This document shows, piece by piece, positions 1 through 7,320 of a stretch of DNA of 13,652 nt. Within the stretch, counting starts at the first letter, position 1. Each line of letters opens with the position of its first letter. A program made the translations under genes and the position numbers. The stretch comes from Sphingobacteriaceae bacterium (GTDB lineage Bacteria > Bacteroidota > Bacteroidia > Sphingobacteriales > Sphingobacteriaceae): assembly GCA_025450155.1 (NCBI GenBank), contig JANWIB010000162.1:1-13652 (forward strand), read 5' to 3'. Under the pieces are notes generated by a model, which saw only the letters and a program-made list of their open reading frames with translations, made no database searches and was not told the origin of the DNA.

Positions 1-88
1 AAGAGCTGTAGGGTCTATTTCCTATAATGACTATAACAAGATCGCTAAAGATGAAGGTGATGCTTGGATAATTAAGGTGACGTACTAA
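1..88 (+). CDS. 3' end of an unidentified protein (5' truncated by window)
   Basis: An open frame enters from the left edge in frame 2, gives 28 residues ending in GDAWIIKVTY, and stops at TAA 86-88. It reads like a C-terminal beta strand, but too little is present to name a family. It lies 87 bp upstream of the mannose-6-phosphate isomerase on the same strand. A promoter-like element between the two suggests separate transcription. That this is coding is inferred from the clean open frame only. Confidence 0.45.
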   Translation, partial: RAVGSISYNDYNKIAKDEGDAWIIKVTY

Positions 89-125
89 TTCAATTGTTTG
101 AAGCACCTTAGTTAAAGTGCCAATA

Positions 126-156
126 TTGACAGATGGGCTAAAAAAATATACTTTTG
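126..156 (+). promoter_or_regulatory. Bacteroidota-type promoter of the mannose-6-phosphate isomerase gene
   Basis: TACTTTTG at 149-156 is an exact match to the Bacteroidota -7 element TAnnTTTG. A TTG at 126-128 lies 20 bp upstream, at the expected -33 distance. Transcription would start at about 160-165, leaving a leader of roughly 10-15 nt before the ATG at 176. This supports that start codon. The call rests on consensus matching only. Confidence 0.6.
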
Positions 157-175
157 GAGCGGACATATCAAGACA

Positions 176-1156
176 ATGACGGAACTGTATCCCTTAAAAT
201 TCAAAACCATCTTTAAAGACAAAATCTGGGGTGGGAACAAAATAAAAACCATTTTAGGAAAAGATTTTTCTCCGCTGCCTAATTGTGGTGGAACCTGGGA
301 AATATCAGGCGTTAAAGGCGATGTGTCTGTTATTGACAATGGCCCCTTAAAAGGAGAAACCCTTTCTTCCGTATTAGAAAAGTGTACAATAGACTTGGTG
401 GGCAAAAAGGTTTATGAAAGATATGAAAACGAATTTCCGTTGCTTGTAAAGTTTATTGATGCCAATGATGATCTCTCCATTCAGGTTCACCCCAATGATG
501 AATTAGCCCGCCAACGGCATAATTCTTTTGGAAAAACCGAAATGTGGTATATTATTCAGGCGGATCCGGGTTCTACCCTCATCTCGGGCTTCAACCAACA
601 GGTAAATGAACAGATGTATCTGCAAAAATTAGAAACCGGAAAACTGAATGACATTTTAAACAAAGAAACTGCAGAGGCCGGCGATATTTTCTTCCTTCCG
701 GCAGGCCGGGTGCATACCATTGGCAAAGGTTTACTCATTGCTGAAATTCAACAAACCTCGGATATCACCTACCGGATTTATGATTTTGACCGGGTGGACG
801 ACAGAGGAAAAAAACGCGAATTACATACGAAAGCTGCTTTAGCTGCCATTGACTATCACGTTTATCCGGCCTATAAAACTCAATATAAGCATAAACAAAA
901 TGAGGTCGTAATCGCAGTTGAATGCCCTTATTTCACTACTAATGTTCTTGAGTTTAGCCAAAGCACAATAAGAGATTACAGCCAGCTGGATTCTTTTGTG
1001 ATCCATACATGCGTTCAGGGTTCATACCAAATCCAATATAATCATGAAGTTTTAGCTGTTAGAATGGGCGAATGTGTGCTGATACCCAATAGCTTGAACG
1101 AGATAAAAATTGGAACTACAGAGGGATTTAAGATTCTGGAAAGTTTTGTTCGCTAA
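176..1156 (+). CDS. manA: Mannose-6-phosphate isomerase, class I (type I phosphomannose isomerase)
   Basis: This cytoplasmic zinc enzyme interconverts fructose 6-phosphate and mannose 6-phosphate, feeding mannose use and GDP-mannose/fucose synthesis for surface glycans. The 326-residue protein shows the class I cupin metal site: Q103 and H105 in the motif QVHPND, E122 in GKTEMWY, and H180 in PAGRVH. The family arginine is R200 in the ITYRIYDFDR stretch. The N-terminal KIWGG motif and the length fit the short bacterial form, as in the Bacillus ManA type. The ATG at 176 follows a good promoter at the right distance. The last 29 bp overlap the convergent pseudouridine synthase gene. The function is well supported by motifs; the exact physiological pathway is inferred. 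Confidence 0.93.
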   Translation: MTELYPLKFKTIFKDKIWGGNKIKTILGKDFSPLPNCGGTWEISGVKGDVSVIDNGPLKGETLSSVLEKCTIDLVGKKVYERYENEFPLLVKFIDANDDLSIQVHPNDELARQRHNSFGKTEMWYIIQADPGSTLISGFNQQVNEQMYLQKLETGKLNDILNKETAEAGDIFFLPAGRVHTIGKGLLIAEIQQTSDITYRIYDFDRVDDRGKKRELHTKAALAAIDYHVYPAYKTQYKHKQNEVVIAVECPYFTTNVLEFSQSTIRDYSQLDSFVIHTCVQGSYQIQYNHEVLAVRMGECVLIPNSLNEIKIGTTEGFKILESFVR

Positions 1157-1898
1157 AAACATCAAACTTTTCCCAAAAACCATCTTTAGGTAACGGTGCC
1201 TGAATATCAACCGGTTCTTTCTTAACCGGATGCACAAAGCGCAGCCTTTTGGCATGTAAACAAATACTTTTCTTTAAACTGCCACGCGGATAACCATACT
1301 TATTATCGCCAACAATAGGGCAACCTAGTGTAGAAAGTTGCACCCGGATTTGGTGCGGCCGGCCTGTAATGGGGTCCACTTCAATTAAATAATAGCCATT
1401 TAACTCCCCAATCAGTTTATAATTTAATTCTGAGCGCAAACTTCCCGGAACTTCATGATCGTAAGTTTTGGTCACGTTTTTTTGAGGATTTTTAACCAGC
1501 CAATGCACCAAATTCCCACTCTCGGGTACGGGGCGTTTGCGTACTACTGCCCAATAGGTTTTTTTCATTTCCCGGCTTTTAAATAACTGGTTCACCCGGT
1601 CTAAAGCCTTACTGGTTTTGGCAAAAAGAATAACTCCACTTACCGGCCGGTCCAGCCGATGAACCACGCCTAAAAAAGCGCCATTGGGTTTATTATACTT
1701 TTTGGCAATGTATTTTTTTACTTTTTCGTCTAAAGGCTCATCACCTGTTTCGTCTGTCTGAACAATATCTCCAGCTTGCTTATTAATTGCAATCAGATGA
1801 TTGTCTTCATACAAAACATCTTTATCAGTAATAGCTACCGCAATAGAAGGATATTTTATTCCCTTACGTTCAGATTTATTCATTTGCACCAGTTGCAT
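1128..1898 (-). CDS. RluA-family RNA pseudouridine synthase
   Basis: The enzyme isomerises specific uridines in rRNA or tRNA to pseudouridine. The 256-residue protein has the RluA-family catalytic motif HRLDRPVSG at residues 80-88, with catalytic Asp at D83. The C-terminal family motif GRPHQIRVQL is followed by GDNKYG. It begins close to the catalytic domain and has no S4 RNA-binding domain, so it belongs with the short RluA/TruC-like forms; the target uridine cannot be told. It lies 15 bp downstream of panB on the same strand and is probably cotranscribed with it. A second ATG at 1883 is an alternative start, because the first five residues (MQLVQ) are not visibly conserved. Its 3' end overlaps the manA 3' end by 29 bp. 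Confidence 0.9.
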   Translation of the reverse strand: MQLVQMNKSERKGIKYPSIAVAITDKDVLYEDNHLIAINKQAGDIVQTDETGDEPLDEKVKKYIAKKYNKPNGAFLGVVHRLDRPVSGVILFAKTSKALDRVNQLFKSREMKKTYWAVVRKRPVPESGNLVHWLVKNPQKNVTKTYDHEVPGSLRSELNYKLIGELNGYYLIEVDPITGRPHQIRVQLSTLGCPIVGDNKYGYPRGSLKKSICLHAKRLRFVHPVKKEPVDIQAPLPKDGFWEKFDVFSEQNFPES

Positions 1899-1913
1899 AT
1901 TACCACGTTTGCA

Positions 1914-2729
1914 TTAATACTGCTCTTTTTCGTTCGGAAAACTCTGGGTCTTCACATCGTTTACGTACGATTTTACTGCTCCGTTGATTTCCTGATACAA
2001 ATCCAGATATTGGCGTAAAAAACGAGGTTTAAATCCTTTAGTTAATCCTAACATATCGTTAATAACCAATACCTGTCCATCACAACTCGGTCCTGCTCCT
2101 ATACCAATAGTAGGAATACGCAAGCTTTTGGTTACTTCTTCGGCAAGTTTTGCCGGAATCTTTTCTAATACAACACCAAAGCAACCGGCTTCCTGTAAAA
2201 TCAATGCATCATCTTTTAATTTTTGGGCTTCCGCCTCTTCTTTTGCCCTAACCGTATACGTTCCAAATTTATAAATGGATTGTGGCGTTAACCCTAAATG
2301 CCCCATTACGGGTATTCCTGCAGTAATAATCCGTTCTACCGATTCGCGTACCTCTATACCCCCTTCCAGCTTTACCGCATGGGCGCCAGCTTCTTTCATA
2401 ATTCGTATAGCCGAATTCAGCGCTTCTTTGGAGTTGCCTTGATAGGAGCCAAAAGGAAGATCTACCACAATCAATGCACGTTTTGCGGCCCGAACTACTG
2501 AAGCGGCATGATAAATCATTTGATCTAAAGTAATAGGCAAGGTAGTTTCGTGGCCAGCCATTACGTTCGAAGCCGAATCTCCAACCAGAATAATATCCAT
2601 ACCTGCATCATCTACAATAGTAGCCATAGAAAAATCATATGAAGTCAGCATGGCGATCTTTTCGCCATCATGTTTCATAGATTGCAATGTATGGGTAGTA
2701 ATCCGCTTAATTTCTTTATTTACTGACAT
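1914..2729 (-). CDS. panB: 3-methyl-2-oxobutanoate hydroxymethyltransferase (ketopantoate hydroxymethyltransferase)
   Basis: This is the first step of pantothenate (vitamin B5, CoA) synthesis: transfer of a hydroxymethyl group from 5,10-methylene-THF to 2-oxoisovalerate to give ketopantoate. The 271-residue TIM-barrel protein shows the metal ligands D51 (in VGDSASN) and D90 (in VDLPFGSY), E122 in KLEGG, the VMGHLGLTPQS motif, and the candidate catalytic E189 in VVLEKIP. Its length is usual for PanB. The frame stays open for 15 codons further upstream, but those would encode a hydrophobic run absent from PanB. They would also cover the promoter element at 2754-2761, so I take the ATG at 2729. 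It heads a probable two-gene operon with the pseudouridine synthase; no panC is in view. Confidence 0.95.
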   Translation of the reverse strand: MSVNKEIKRITTHTLQSMKHDGEKIAMLTSYDFSMATIVDDAGMDIILVGDSASNVMAGHETTLPITLDQMIYHAASVVRAAKRALIVVDLPFGSYQGNSKEALNSAIRIMKEAGAHAVKLEGGIEVRESVERIITAGIPVMGHLGLTPQSIYKFGTYTVRAKEEAEAQKLKDDALILQEAGCFGVVLEKIPAKLAEEVTKSLRIPTIGIGAGPSCDGQVLVINDMLGLTKGFKPRFLRQYLDLYQEINGAVKSYVNDVKTQSFPNEKEQY

Positions 2730-2753
2730 AGTGCAATAAAATAATATGGGGAA

Positions 2754-2761
2754 CAAAGGTA
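2754..2761 (-). promoter_or_regulatory. -7 promoter element of panB
   Basis: Read on the minus strand, this is TACCTTTG, an exact TAnnTTTG match. It lies 24 bp before the panB ATG at 2729, so the leader would be about 15-20 nt. No convincing TTG -33 box is seen about 20 bp upstream. It is back to back with the carA-side element at 2803-2810. Confidence 0.55.
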
Positions 2762-2802
2762 GAAAGTAAATCACATTACACCATTATTTTAATTTAAAAT
2801 CC

Positions 2803-2810
2803 TAAATTTG
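2803..2810 (+). promoter_or_regulatory. Probable -7 promoter element for carA and its leader
   Basis: TAAATTTG matches TAnnTTTG exactly. It is the only good match I found in the 290 bp between panB and carA on this strand. The -33 region is not recognisable. Transcription from here would start near 2815-2820 and give an unusually long leader of about 200 nt ahead of carA. In AT-rich DNA such matches also arise by chance. Confidence 0.45.
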
Positions 2811-2816
2811 TGCCCT

Positions 2817-3023
2817 GTGAAAATTGAAGTACTTTACTTCAGCAAAAATCCTGAAAAACACGGAATTTATTCCGAAACTACTGATTTTCTTCACTTTTTT
2901 TTCTGCAATTATCACTCCCTTAAAAATGGTTATGCCGAACAAGAGGGGATAACCAATCAGAATCTTTTACTTAGAATAAATCTTAACGATCGGATAAAAA
3001 CATTAAATACAATTAAAGAATGA
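2817..3023 (+). CDS. Possible 68-residue leader ORF overlapping the carA start
   Basis: An open frame starts at GTG 2817 (or TTG 2808) and ends at TGA 3021-3023, overlapping the carA ATG at 3020 as ATGA, a layout typical of translationally coupled genes. The product has no signal peptide, membrane segment or family motif that I recognise; it begins VKIEVLYFSKNPEKHG and ends NTIKE. There is no ATG start and no clear ribosome-binding site. The span also contains three inverted repeats. It may instead be a noncoding carA leader that is open by chance. I rate coding as less likely than not. Confidence 0.25.
   Translation: MKIEVLYFSKNPEKHGIYSETTDFLHFFFCNYHSLKNGYAEQEGITNQNLLLRINLNDRIKTLNTIKE
2824..2955 (+). 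promoter_or_regulatory. carA 5' leader with three inverted repeats (candidate cis-regulatory region)
   Basis: Three hairpin-capable repeats lie between the promoter-like element and carA. The first is TGAAGTA/TACTTCA, 7 bp with a 3-nt loop, at 2825-2841. The second is CGGAA/TTCCG, 5 bp with a 4-nt loop, at 2861-2874. The third is TGGTTAT/ATAACCA, 7 bp with a 15-nt loop, at 2927-2955. carA is a pyrimidine- and arginine-linked gene that is commonly regulated, so a leader control element is plausible. No known riboswitch or PyrR-type anti-antiterminator is recognised, and short stems are common in AT-rich DNA. Confidence 0.3.
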
Positions 3024-4123
3024 CCTACTATACCAAATTACCTGCTGTATTACTACTTGAAGATGGAACGGTTTATCATGGTAAGGCGGCCGGAAAGATT
3101 GGTACAACTACCGGAGAAATATGTTTTAATACGGGCATGACGGGTTATCAGGAAATTTTCACTGATCCTTCTTACTATGGCCAAATCATGGTAACTACGA
3201 ATGCACATATTGGCAATTATGGGATAAATGAGGGTGAAATCGAGTCTGGTGCAATTAAAATTGCCGGGTTAGTATGTAAAAATTTCAATACCGTTTACAG
3301 CAGAAAATTAGCAACGGAATCTATTCAGGATTATTTCCAGGAGGAGAACATTATAGCTATTTCCGATATTGATACGCGTTCTCTTGTGCGCCATATTCGT
3401 GATAAAGGGGCAATGAATGGTATCATTTCTTCCGAGATTCTGGATGTAGAAGAATTGAAAGGGCGACTAGCTAAAGTGCCGTCAATGGACGGGCTGGAAC
3501 TGTCGTCTGAAGTATCTACAAAAACGCCTTATTTCTATGGTGATGAAAATAGTAAACTTCGGGTAGCGGTGTTGGATTTAGGTGTAAAAAAGAATATCCT
3601 AAGAAATTTTGATGCCAGAAATATTTATGCCAAAGTGTTTCCAGCCAAAACTTCTTTTGAAGAAATGGAAACATGGAATCCCGACGGATATTTTATTTCC
3701 AATGGGCCTGGCGACCCTTCTGCTATGTCGTATGCTATTGAAACAGTGGAAAAGATATTAGAAGCTGATAAACCGATGTTTGGTATTTGCTTAGGCCACC
3801 AATTGCTGGCTCTGGCAAATGGTATCCGTACTGTAAAGATGTTTAACGGGCATCGGGGGTTAAATCATCCCGTAAAAAATATTGTGCTTGATCATTGCGA
3901 AGTAACTTCGCAAAATCATGGATTTGGTGTAGTATCAGACGATGTCAGAAATTCTGATAAAGTTGAAATAACGCATATTAATCTGAATGACAATTCGATT
4001 GAGGGTATCCGGGTAAAAGGAAAGAAAGCTTTTTCCGTACAATACCATCCTGAATCTTCTCCCGGTCCGCACGATTCCAGATATCTTTTTGATCAATTCG
4101 TAGAGTTGATGAAAAAGGGATAA
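3020..4123 (+). CDS. carA: Carbamoyl-phosphate synthase, small (glutaminase) subunit
   Basis: The subunit hydrolyses glutamine and channels ammonia to CarB, making carbamoyl phosphate for arginine and pyrimidine synthesis. The 367-residue protein has the CarA N-terminal domain (LEDGTVYHGKAAG at 13-25, GEICFNTGMTGYQE at 32-45). Its class I glutamine amidotransferase domain carries ISNGPGDPSAM (226-236), the nucleophile C257 in FGICLGHQ, and the catalytic pair H343 and E345 in VQYHPES. The length is typical and all key residues are present. carB is not adjacent: an ABC exporter follows after 99 bp. The ATG overlaps the stop of a possible leader ORF. A hairpin at 4167-4186 may end the transcript. 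Confidence 0.96.
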   Translation: MTYYTKLPAVLLLEDGTVYHGKAAGKIGTTTGEICFNTGMTGYQEIFTDPSYYGQIMVTTNAHIGNYGINEGEIESGAIKIAGLVCKNFNTVYSRKLATESIQDYFQEENIIAISDIDTRSLVRHIRDKGAMNGIISSEILDVEELKGRLAKVPSMDGLELSSEVSTKTPYFYGDENSKLRVAVLDLGVKKNILRNFDARNIYAKVFPAKTSFEEMETWNPDGYFISNGPGDPSAMSYAIETVEKILEADKPMFGICLGHQLLALANGIRTVKMFNGHRGLNHPVKNIVLDHCEVTSQNHGFGVVSDDVRNSDKVEITHINLNDNSIEGIRVKGKKAFSVQYHPESSPGPHDSRYLFDQFVELMKKG

Positions 4124-4166
4124 TAGCAATTCATTCGATCTTTTCGTACTTCTTATTGATAAATTT

Positions 4167-4187
4167 TACTTTTTCGACAAAAAGTAT
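4167..4187 (+). terminator. Weak hairpin after carA, possible terminator
   Basis: TACTTTTT (4167-4174) and AAAAAGTA (4179-4186) form a perfect 8-bp stem around the loop CGAC, 44 bp after the carA stop. The downstream DNA is T-rich but lacks a continuous T run, and the stem is almost all A-T. It could be a weak terminator or a site ahead of the ABC transporter gene. Confidence 0.35.
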
Positions 4188-4222
4188 GTGTTTTATTCGT
4201 TTTGTTGTACCATTTTTGAAAA

Positions 4223-4984
4223 ATGCTACAATCTATTATCACGGTTAAAAATCTGGTAAAAAAGTACGGTGATTTCACTGCTATAAAAGATATCAGCTTT
4301 GAGGTTTTTGAAGGAGAAATTTTTGGTCTTCTTGGTCCAAACGGGGCAGGAAAAACAACTACTCTTGAAATTATTGAGACGCTACGTGAAAAAACCTCGG
4401 GAGAAGTGTATGTTGATGGCTTTTCTATCGATACAGGCCCGGAGCAGATTAAAAGAAGGATTGGCGTTCAGCTACAATCAGCAGGATACTATCCAAATCT
4501 TAATTTAAGCGAATTGATCGAATTATTTTCTGGCTTGTACGGCATTGATGTTAAACCGATGGAACTTCTTGAAAAAGTAGCTTTGACAGACAAAGCAAAG
4601 TCAAAATACAAAGCCCTGTCAGGAGGGCAAAAGCAGCGGTTTTCTATTGCTACTACACTCATCAATCAACCTAAAATCATTTTTCTTGATGAACCCACTA
4701 CTGGTTTGGATCCGCAAGCAAGAAGAAATCTATGGAATCTGATACAGGATATTCGGCAATCAGGAACAACGATCGTCATTACAACACACTATATGGATGA
4801 GGCTGAAGTGCTCTGCGATCGGGTTGCTTTTGTAGATAGTGGCAAAATTATCGGAATAGATACTCCCGATCATTTTATAGACACCCTGGTAGCTTCAGGA
4901 TTTGAAAGAAAGAAAGAGGTAAAAAAAGCAAACCTCGAAGATGTATTTATTCATCTTACCGGTAAAGAATGGCGTGAAGATTAA
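4223..4984 (+). CDS. ABC transporter ATP-binding protein (ABC-2 exporter type)
   Basis: This is the ATPase that powers the membrane protein encoded 21 bp downstream. The 253-residue protein has the full ABC set: Walker A GPNGAGKT (38-45), a Q-loop around 83-85, signature LSGGQ (132-136), Walker B IIFLDEP (152-158) and the H-loop H189 in ITTHYMDEAE. The sequence style (GEIFGLLGPNGAGKTTTLEIIETL) places it with the DrrA/NatA-like exporter ATPases. It ends soon after the core (LEDVFIHLTGKEWRED), so it lacks most of the longer C-terminal extension common in DrrA-like proteins. The substrate is unknown. A promoter is not clear: CATTTTTG at 4211-4218 is one mismatch from TAnnTTTG but sits only 4 bp before the ATG. 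Confidence 0.93.
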   Translation: MLQSIITVKNLVKKYGDFTAIKDISFEVFEGEIFGLLGPNGAGKTTTLEIIETLREKTSGEVYVDGFSIDTGPEQIKRRIGVQLQSAGYYPNLNLSELIELFSGLYGIDVKPMELLEKVALTDKAKSKYKALSGGQKQRFSIATTLINQPKIIFLDEPTTGLDPQARRNLWNLIQDIRQSGTTIVITTHYMDEAEVLCDRVAFVDSGKIIGIDTPDHFIDTLVASGFERKKEVKKANLEDVFIHLTGKEWRED

Positions 4985-5005
4985 GTAATAATTAACTATT
5001 TGATT

Positions 5006-6109
5006 ATGGATAATAATAGATCATATAGCCATACCAGAGCTACACTTGCAATAGCCAAAGCAAGCTTTCGTTCTATTGTGCGCAGCCCCTCTGCAGTAGT
5101 TTTCAGTTTAGCTTTCCCACTCATTTTTATTGTTGTATTTGGCTTTATTGGCGGTGGAGGAATAAAACTTAAGGTAGGTATTGCTCCTCAGAGCGATACA
5201 TCAAATGCCATATACCAGGCATTAAAAAACATCAAAGTAGTAAAACTGATTAACGAGTCGCAACAGGAAATGACAACCGATTTGGTAAAAGGACGGATTG
5301 ACGCTATTTTAAACATCCAAAAGAATCCTCAAAAACTTCCTGCTTATTTTCTGAATGCGCAATACAGCGAAGCCTCTTCTGATAAAGGAAATATCCTAAA
5401 ATCGATGCTTAATACTATTCTGGTTTCTATAAATAACCGGGCCGTGCATGGTCCTCCGCCCATTGCAGAGCTAAGAGAAACCACCTTGAAGGGGCGTGAA
5501 TATAAAACTATTGATTTTATTCTGCCTGGTCAGCTTGGCTTCTCACTATTAAGCTCCGGCGTATTCGGCACCGCGTTTGTTTTTATAAGCCTACGCATAA
5601 CATTGGTTATCAAGCGCTTTTTTGCCACCCCGGTTAAACGATCCAGCATTGTTTTAGGCGAAGCAATTAGCCGATTAGTATTTTCCCTTATCGGGGCACT
5701 TATCATCATTTTAATTGGCCATTTCCTATTCCGATTTACCCTGATAAATGGCGCACTCACGGTATTGAATATGCTGGCCTTATCTGCTTTGGGATTAATT
5801 GTTTTCATGGGATTTGGCTTTGTCGTTTCGGGCATCGCTAAAAATGAAAGCTCTATTCCACCAATTGCAAACATGATTACCCTGCCCCAGTTCTTGCTTT
5901 CAGGGACATTTTTTTCTATAGAAGCTTTTCCAAGCTGGCTACAACCTATCAGTAAAGCCCTGCCACTCACTTATCTAAATGATGCCATGAGAAAGGTTGC
6001 TTTTGAAGGGGCTGGACTAATGGATGTAAAACAACAGTTGCTGATTATGTTGATATGGGGAATTGCAATTTATGCTCTGGCGATAAAAGTTTTTAAGTGG
6101 GAAGAGTAA
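5006..6109 (+). CDS. ABC-2 type transporter permease
   Basis: This is the membrane partner of the preceding ATPase, likely exporting a drug, lipid or other molecule. The 367-residue protein has one N-terminal transmembrane helix at about 31-50, then a soluble extracytoplasmic domain at about 55-165. A C-terminal bundle of about five helices includes the ABC-2 hallmark region (ATPVKRSSIVLGEAISRL). The late segment LPQFLLSGTFFSIEAFPSWL is also characteristic, with LPLTYLNDAMR close behind it. This matches the ABC2_membrane_3/YhgE-DrrB-like architecture. I chose ATG 5006; a TTG at 5000 in the same frame is less likely. It is probably cotranscribed with the ATPase. Its stop lies 11 bp before the next ATG, so the glycosidase-family gene may belong to the same operon. 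Confidence 0.9.
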   Translation: MDNNRSYSHTRATLAIAKASFRSIVRSPSAVVFSLAFPLIFIVVFGFIGGGGIKLKVGIAPQSDTSNAIYQALKNIKVVKLINESQQEMTTDLVKGRIDAILNIQKNPQKLPAYFLNAQYSEASSDKGNILKSMLNTILVSINNRAVHGPPPIAELRETTLKGREYKTIDFILPGQLGFSLLSSGVFGTAFVFISLRITLVIKRFFATPVKRSSIVLGEAISRLVFSLIGALIIILIGHFLFRFTLINGALTVLNMLALSALGLIVFMGFGFVVSGIAKNESSIPPIANMITLPQFLLSGTFFSIEAFPSWLQPISKALPLTYLNDAMRKVAFEGAGLMDVKQQLLIMLIWGIAIYALAIKVFKWEE

Positions 6110-6120
6110 ATTTGCATCTA

Positions 6121-6855
6121 ATGAAGAGGCATAAATTTATAGTCATAATTATAGTGCTGTTTGGATTAACTTCTCTAACAATTTATAAAAAAACACAGAA
6201 TAACTCAGAAAAAATTATCAGTTATACGGTAAATCTTAAAACCCAAAACTTAAAATTCTTTTGGAAAAATAGTGCCGGCCAAATAATAAAAAATCACAAA
6301 AACCTTAGAGATTGGCTTAATACAACTAATCAAGACCTCATTTTTGCTATGAATGGGGGGATGTATAAAGAAGATTCCTCCCCTTTAGGATTGTATATCG
6401 AAAATGGGGATACATTGGCTAAAATTAATCGGGTAAAAAAAGCTTACGGCAACTTCTATTTACAGCCCAATGGTATTTTTTATATAATAAAGAATAATAA
6501 ACCTTTCATTTGTAAAACAGAAGATTATCCGGGCAGCGATAATGTAAAATATGCCACTCAATCAGGGCCTTTATTAGTAGTTGACGGTCAAATTCATCCC
6601 GATTTTAAAAAAAATTCTGAAAACTTGAATACCCGGAATGGGGTTGGTATTCTTCCGGATGGAAAATTAATCTTTGCAATTTCTAAAGAAGGGATAAATT
6701 TTTATGACTTCGCCTTTTATTTTAAGAAAATGGGATGCAAAAATGCCCTTTATTTAGATGGTGGTGTATCCAGAATTTATTTACCTAAAGAAAATCAGGA
6801 ACAATTGGATGGAAATTTTGGAGTGATAATAGCCGAAATAAAAAAGAAAAAGTAA
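6121..6855 (+). CDS. Membrane-anchored phosphodiester glycosidase family protein (DUF2233/NAGPA domain)
   Basis: The family includes the human enzyme that uncovers mannose-6-phosphate tags by removing GlcNAc from a phosphodiester, plus many bacterial exopolysaccharide-linked proteins; the bacterial substrate here is unknown. The 244-residue protein starts with a signal anchor (residues 4-22, hydrophobic), so the domain should face the periplasm. Family motifs are in order: AMNGGMY (76-82), ATQSGPLLV (145-153), TRNGVGIL (171-178) and YLDGGVS (211-217). An in-frame GTG at 6097 lies inside the permease gene and would put eight residues before the anchor, so I use ATG 6121. The gene is AT-rich: its first 60 bases hold 17 G/C, against 26 in bases 7441-7500 of eno. 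Its position behind an exporter suggests a shared role in surface glycan or lipid handling; that is inference. Confidence 0.82.
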   Translation: MKRHKFIVIIIVLFGLTSLTIYKKTQNNSEKIISYTVNLKTQNLKFFWKNSAGQIIKNHKNLRDWLNTTNQDLIFAMNGGMYKEDSSPLGLYIENGDTLAKINRVKKAYGNFYLQPNGIFYIIKNNKPFICKTEDYPGSDNVKYATQSGPLLVVDGQIHPDFKKNSENLNTRNGVGILPDGKLIFAISKEGINFYDFAFYFKKMGCKNALYLDGGVSRIYLPKENQEQLDGNFGVIIAEIKKKK

Positions 6856-6880
6856 ATTCCTTTTTTATTTAGAAAGAAAT

Positions 6881-7258
6881 ATGAAAATAAAACTGGTGAT
6901 AATAGGAGTATTAATTTTAATTAACACATCATCCACTCATGCACAAAGTAATAACGAAAATCTGATGCAAAAAGCAACGAACAATTATTATCGCATCATC
7001 AATCATTTTAAAAAAGATAATAAGTTGGCCTATTACATAAATTACCCCAATGATAAAAATCCTGAATTGACTATTACCTACATTAATTCTGAATCAATGC
7101 CCCATTTAATCATCGCAGATTATCAGAATAAAAAAACCTTTGATCTAACACTATTTTATGAGGGAATTCTTCATAATAAAGGAAAAGAAATAGCTCAAAA
7201 AGAATTAACAACGATTAACTTGAATCTTGAAAAAGTCTTAAATCAGTATAAGCTATAA
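6881..7258 (+). CDS. Small secreted protein of unknown function
   Basis: The 125-residue product has a clear Sec signal peptide: MKIK, a hydrophobic stretch VIIGVLILINTSS, and a probable cleavage site after THAQ or THA near residue 21. The mature part is about 100 residues, lysine- and asparagine-rich, with no cysteine and no family motif I recognise. It contains alternating strand-like and helical segments (LTITYINSESMPHLIIADY; ELTTINLNLEKVLNQYKL). It begins 25 bp after the glycosidase-family gene, is equally AT-rich, and is probably the last gene of that operon. It is likely periplasmic or released. A hairpin overlaps its stop codon. Confidence 0.7.
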   Translation: MKIKLVIIGVLILINTSSTHAQSNNENLMQKATNNYYRIINHFKKDNKLAYYINYPNDKNPELTITYINSESMPHLIIADYQNKKTFDLTLFYEGILHNKGKEIAQKELTTINLNLEKVLNQYKL

Positions 7259-7274
7259 TTTATATTAGCTTTTT
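7250..7274 (+). terminator. Weak terminator-like hairpin at the end of the secreted-protein gene
   Basis: AAGCTA (7250-7255) pairs with TAGCTT (7266-7271) around a 10-nt AT loop and runs into TTTTT (7270-7274). The stem overlaps the end of the coding sequence, the TAA at 7256-7258 lying in the loop. The stem is short, so termination is only plausible. Confidence 0.3.
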
Positions 7275-7312
7275 GCATGTCAAAATGAATATTTTTTATT
7301 CCCAAAAAAAAC

Positions 7313-7320
7313 TATTTTTG
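7313..7320 (+). promoter_or_regulatory. -7 promoter element of eno
   Basis: TATTTTTG matches TAnnTTTG exactly and lies 65 bp before the enolase ATG. No clear TTG is found about 20 bp upstream. The resulting leader of roughly 60 nt contains a perfect inverted repeat, AAGTGT (7335-7340) and ACACTT (7348-7353), around a 7-nt loop. A strong promoter of its own would be expected for this abundant glycolytic enzyme. Confidence 0.5.

Noticed and set aside
2730..2774. A 15-codon N-terminal extension of PanB
   Set aside because: The extension overlaps the TACCTTTG promoter element and adds a hydrophobic run not seen in this cytoplasmic enzyme.
5530..5970. A 146-codon open frame on the minus strand
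   Set aside because: It lies wholly antisense to the ABC permease, whose membrane-helix pattern and motifs are clear. The antisense product has no family features.
6107..6114. TAAATTTG, an exact -7 consensus match overlapping the permease stop codon
   Set aside because: It ends only 6 bp before the ATG at 6121, which would give a leaderless mRNA, and no -33 box is present. It is probably a chance AT-rich match, so I did not list it as a promoter.
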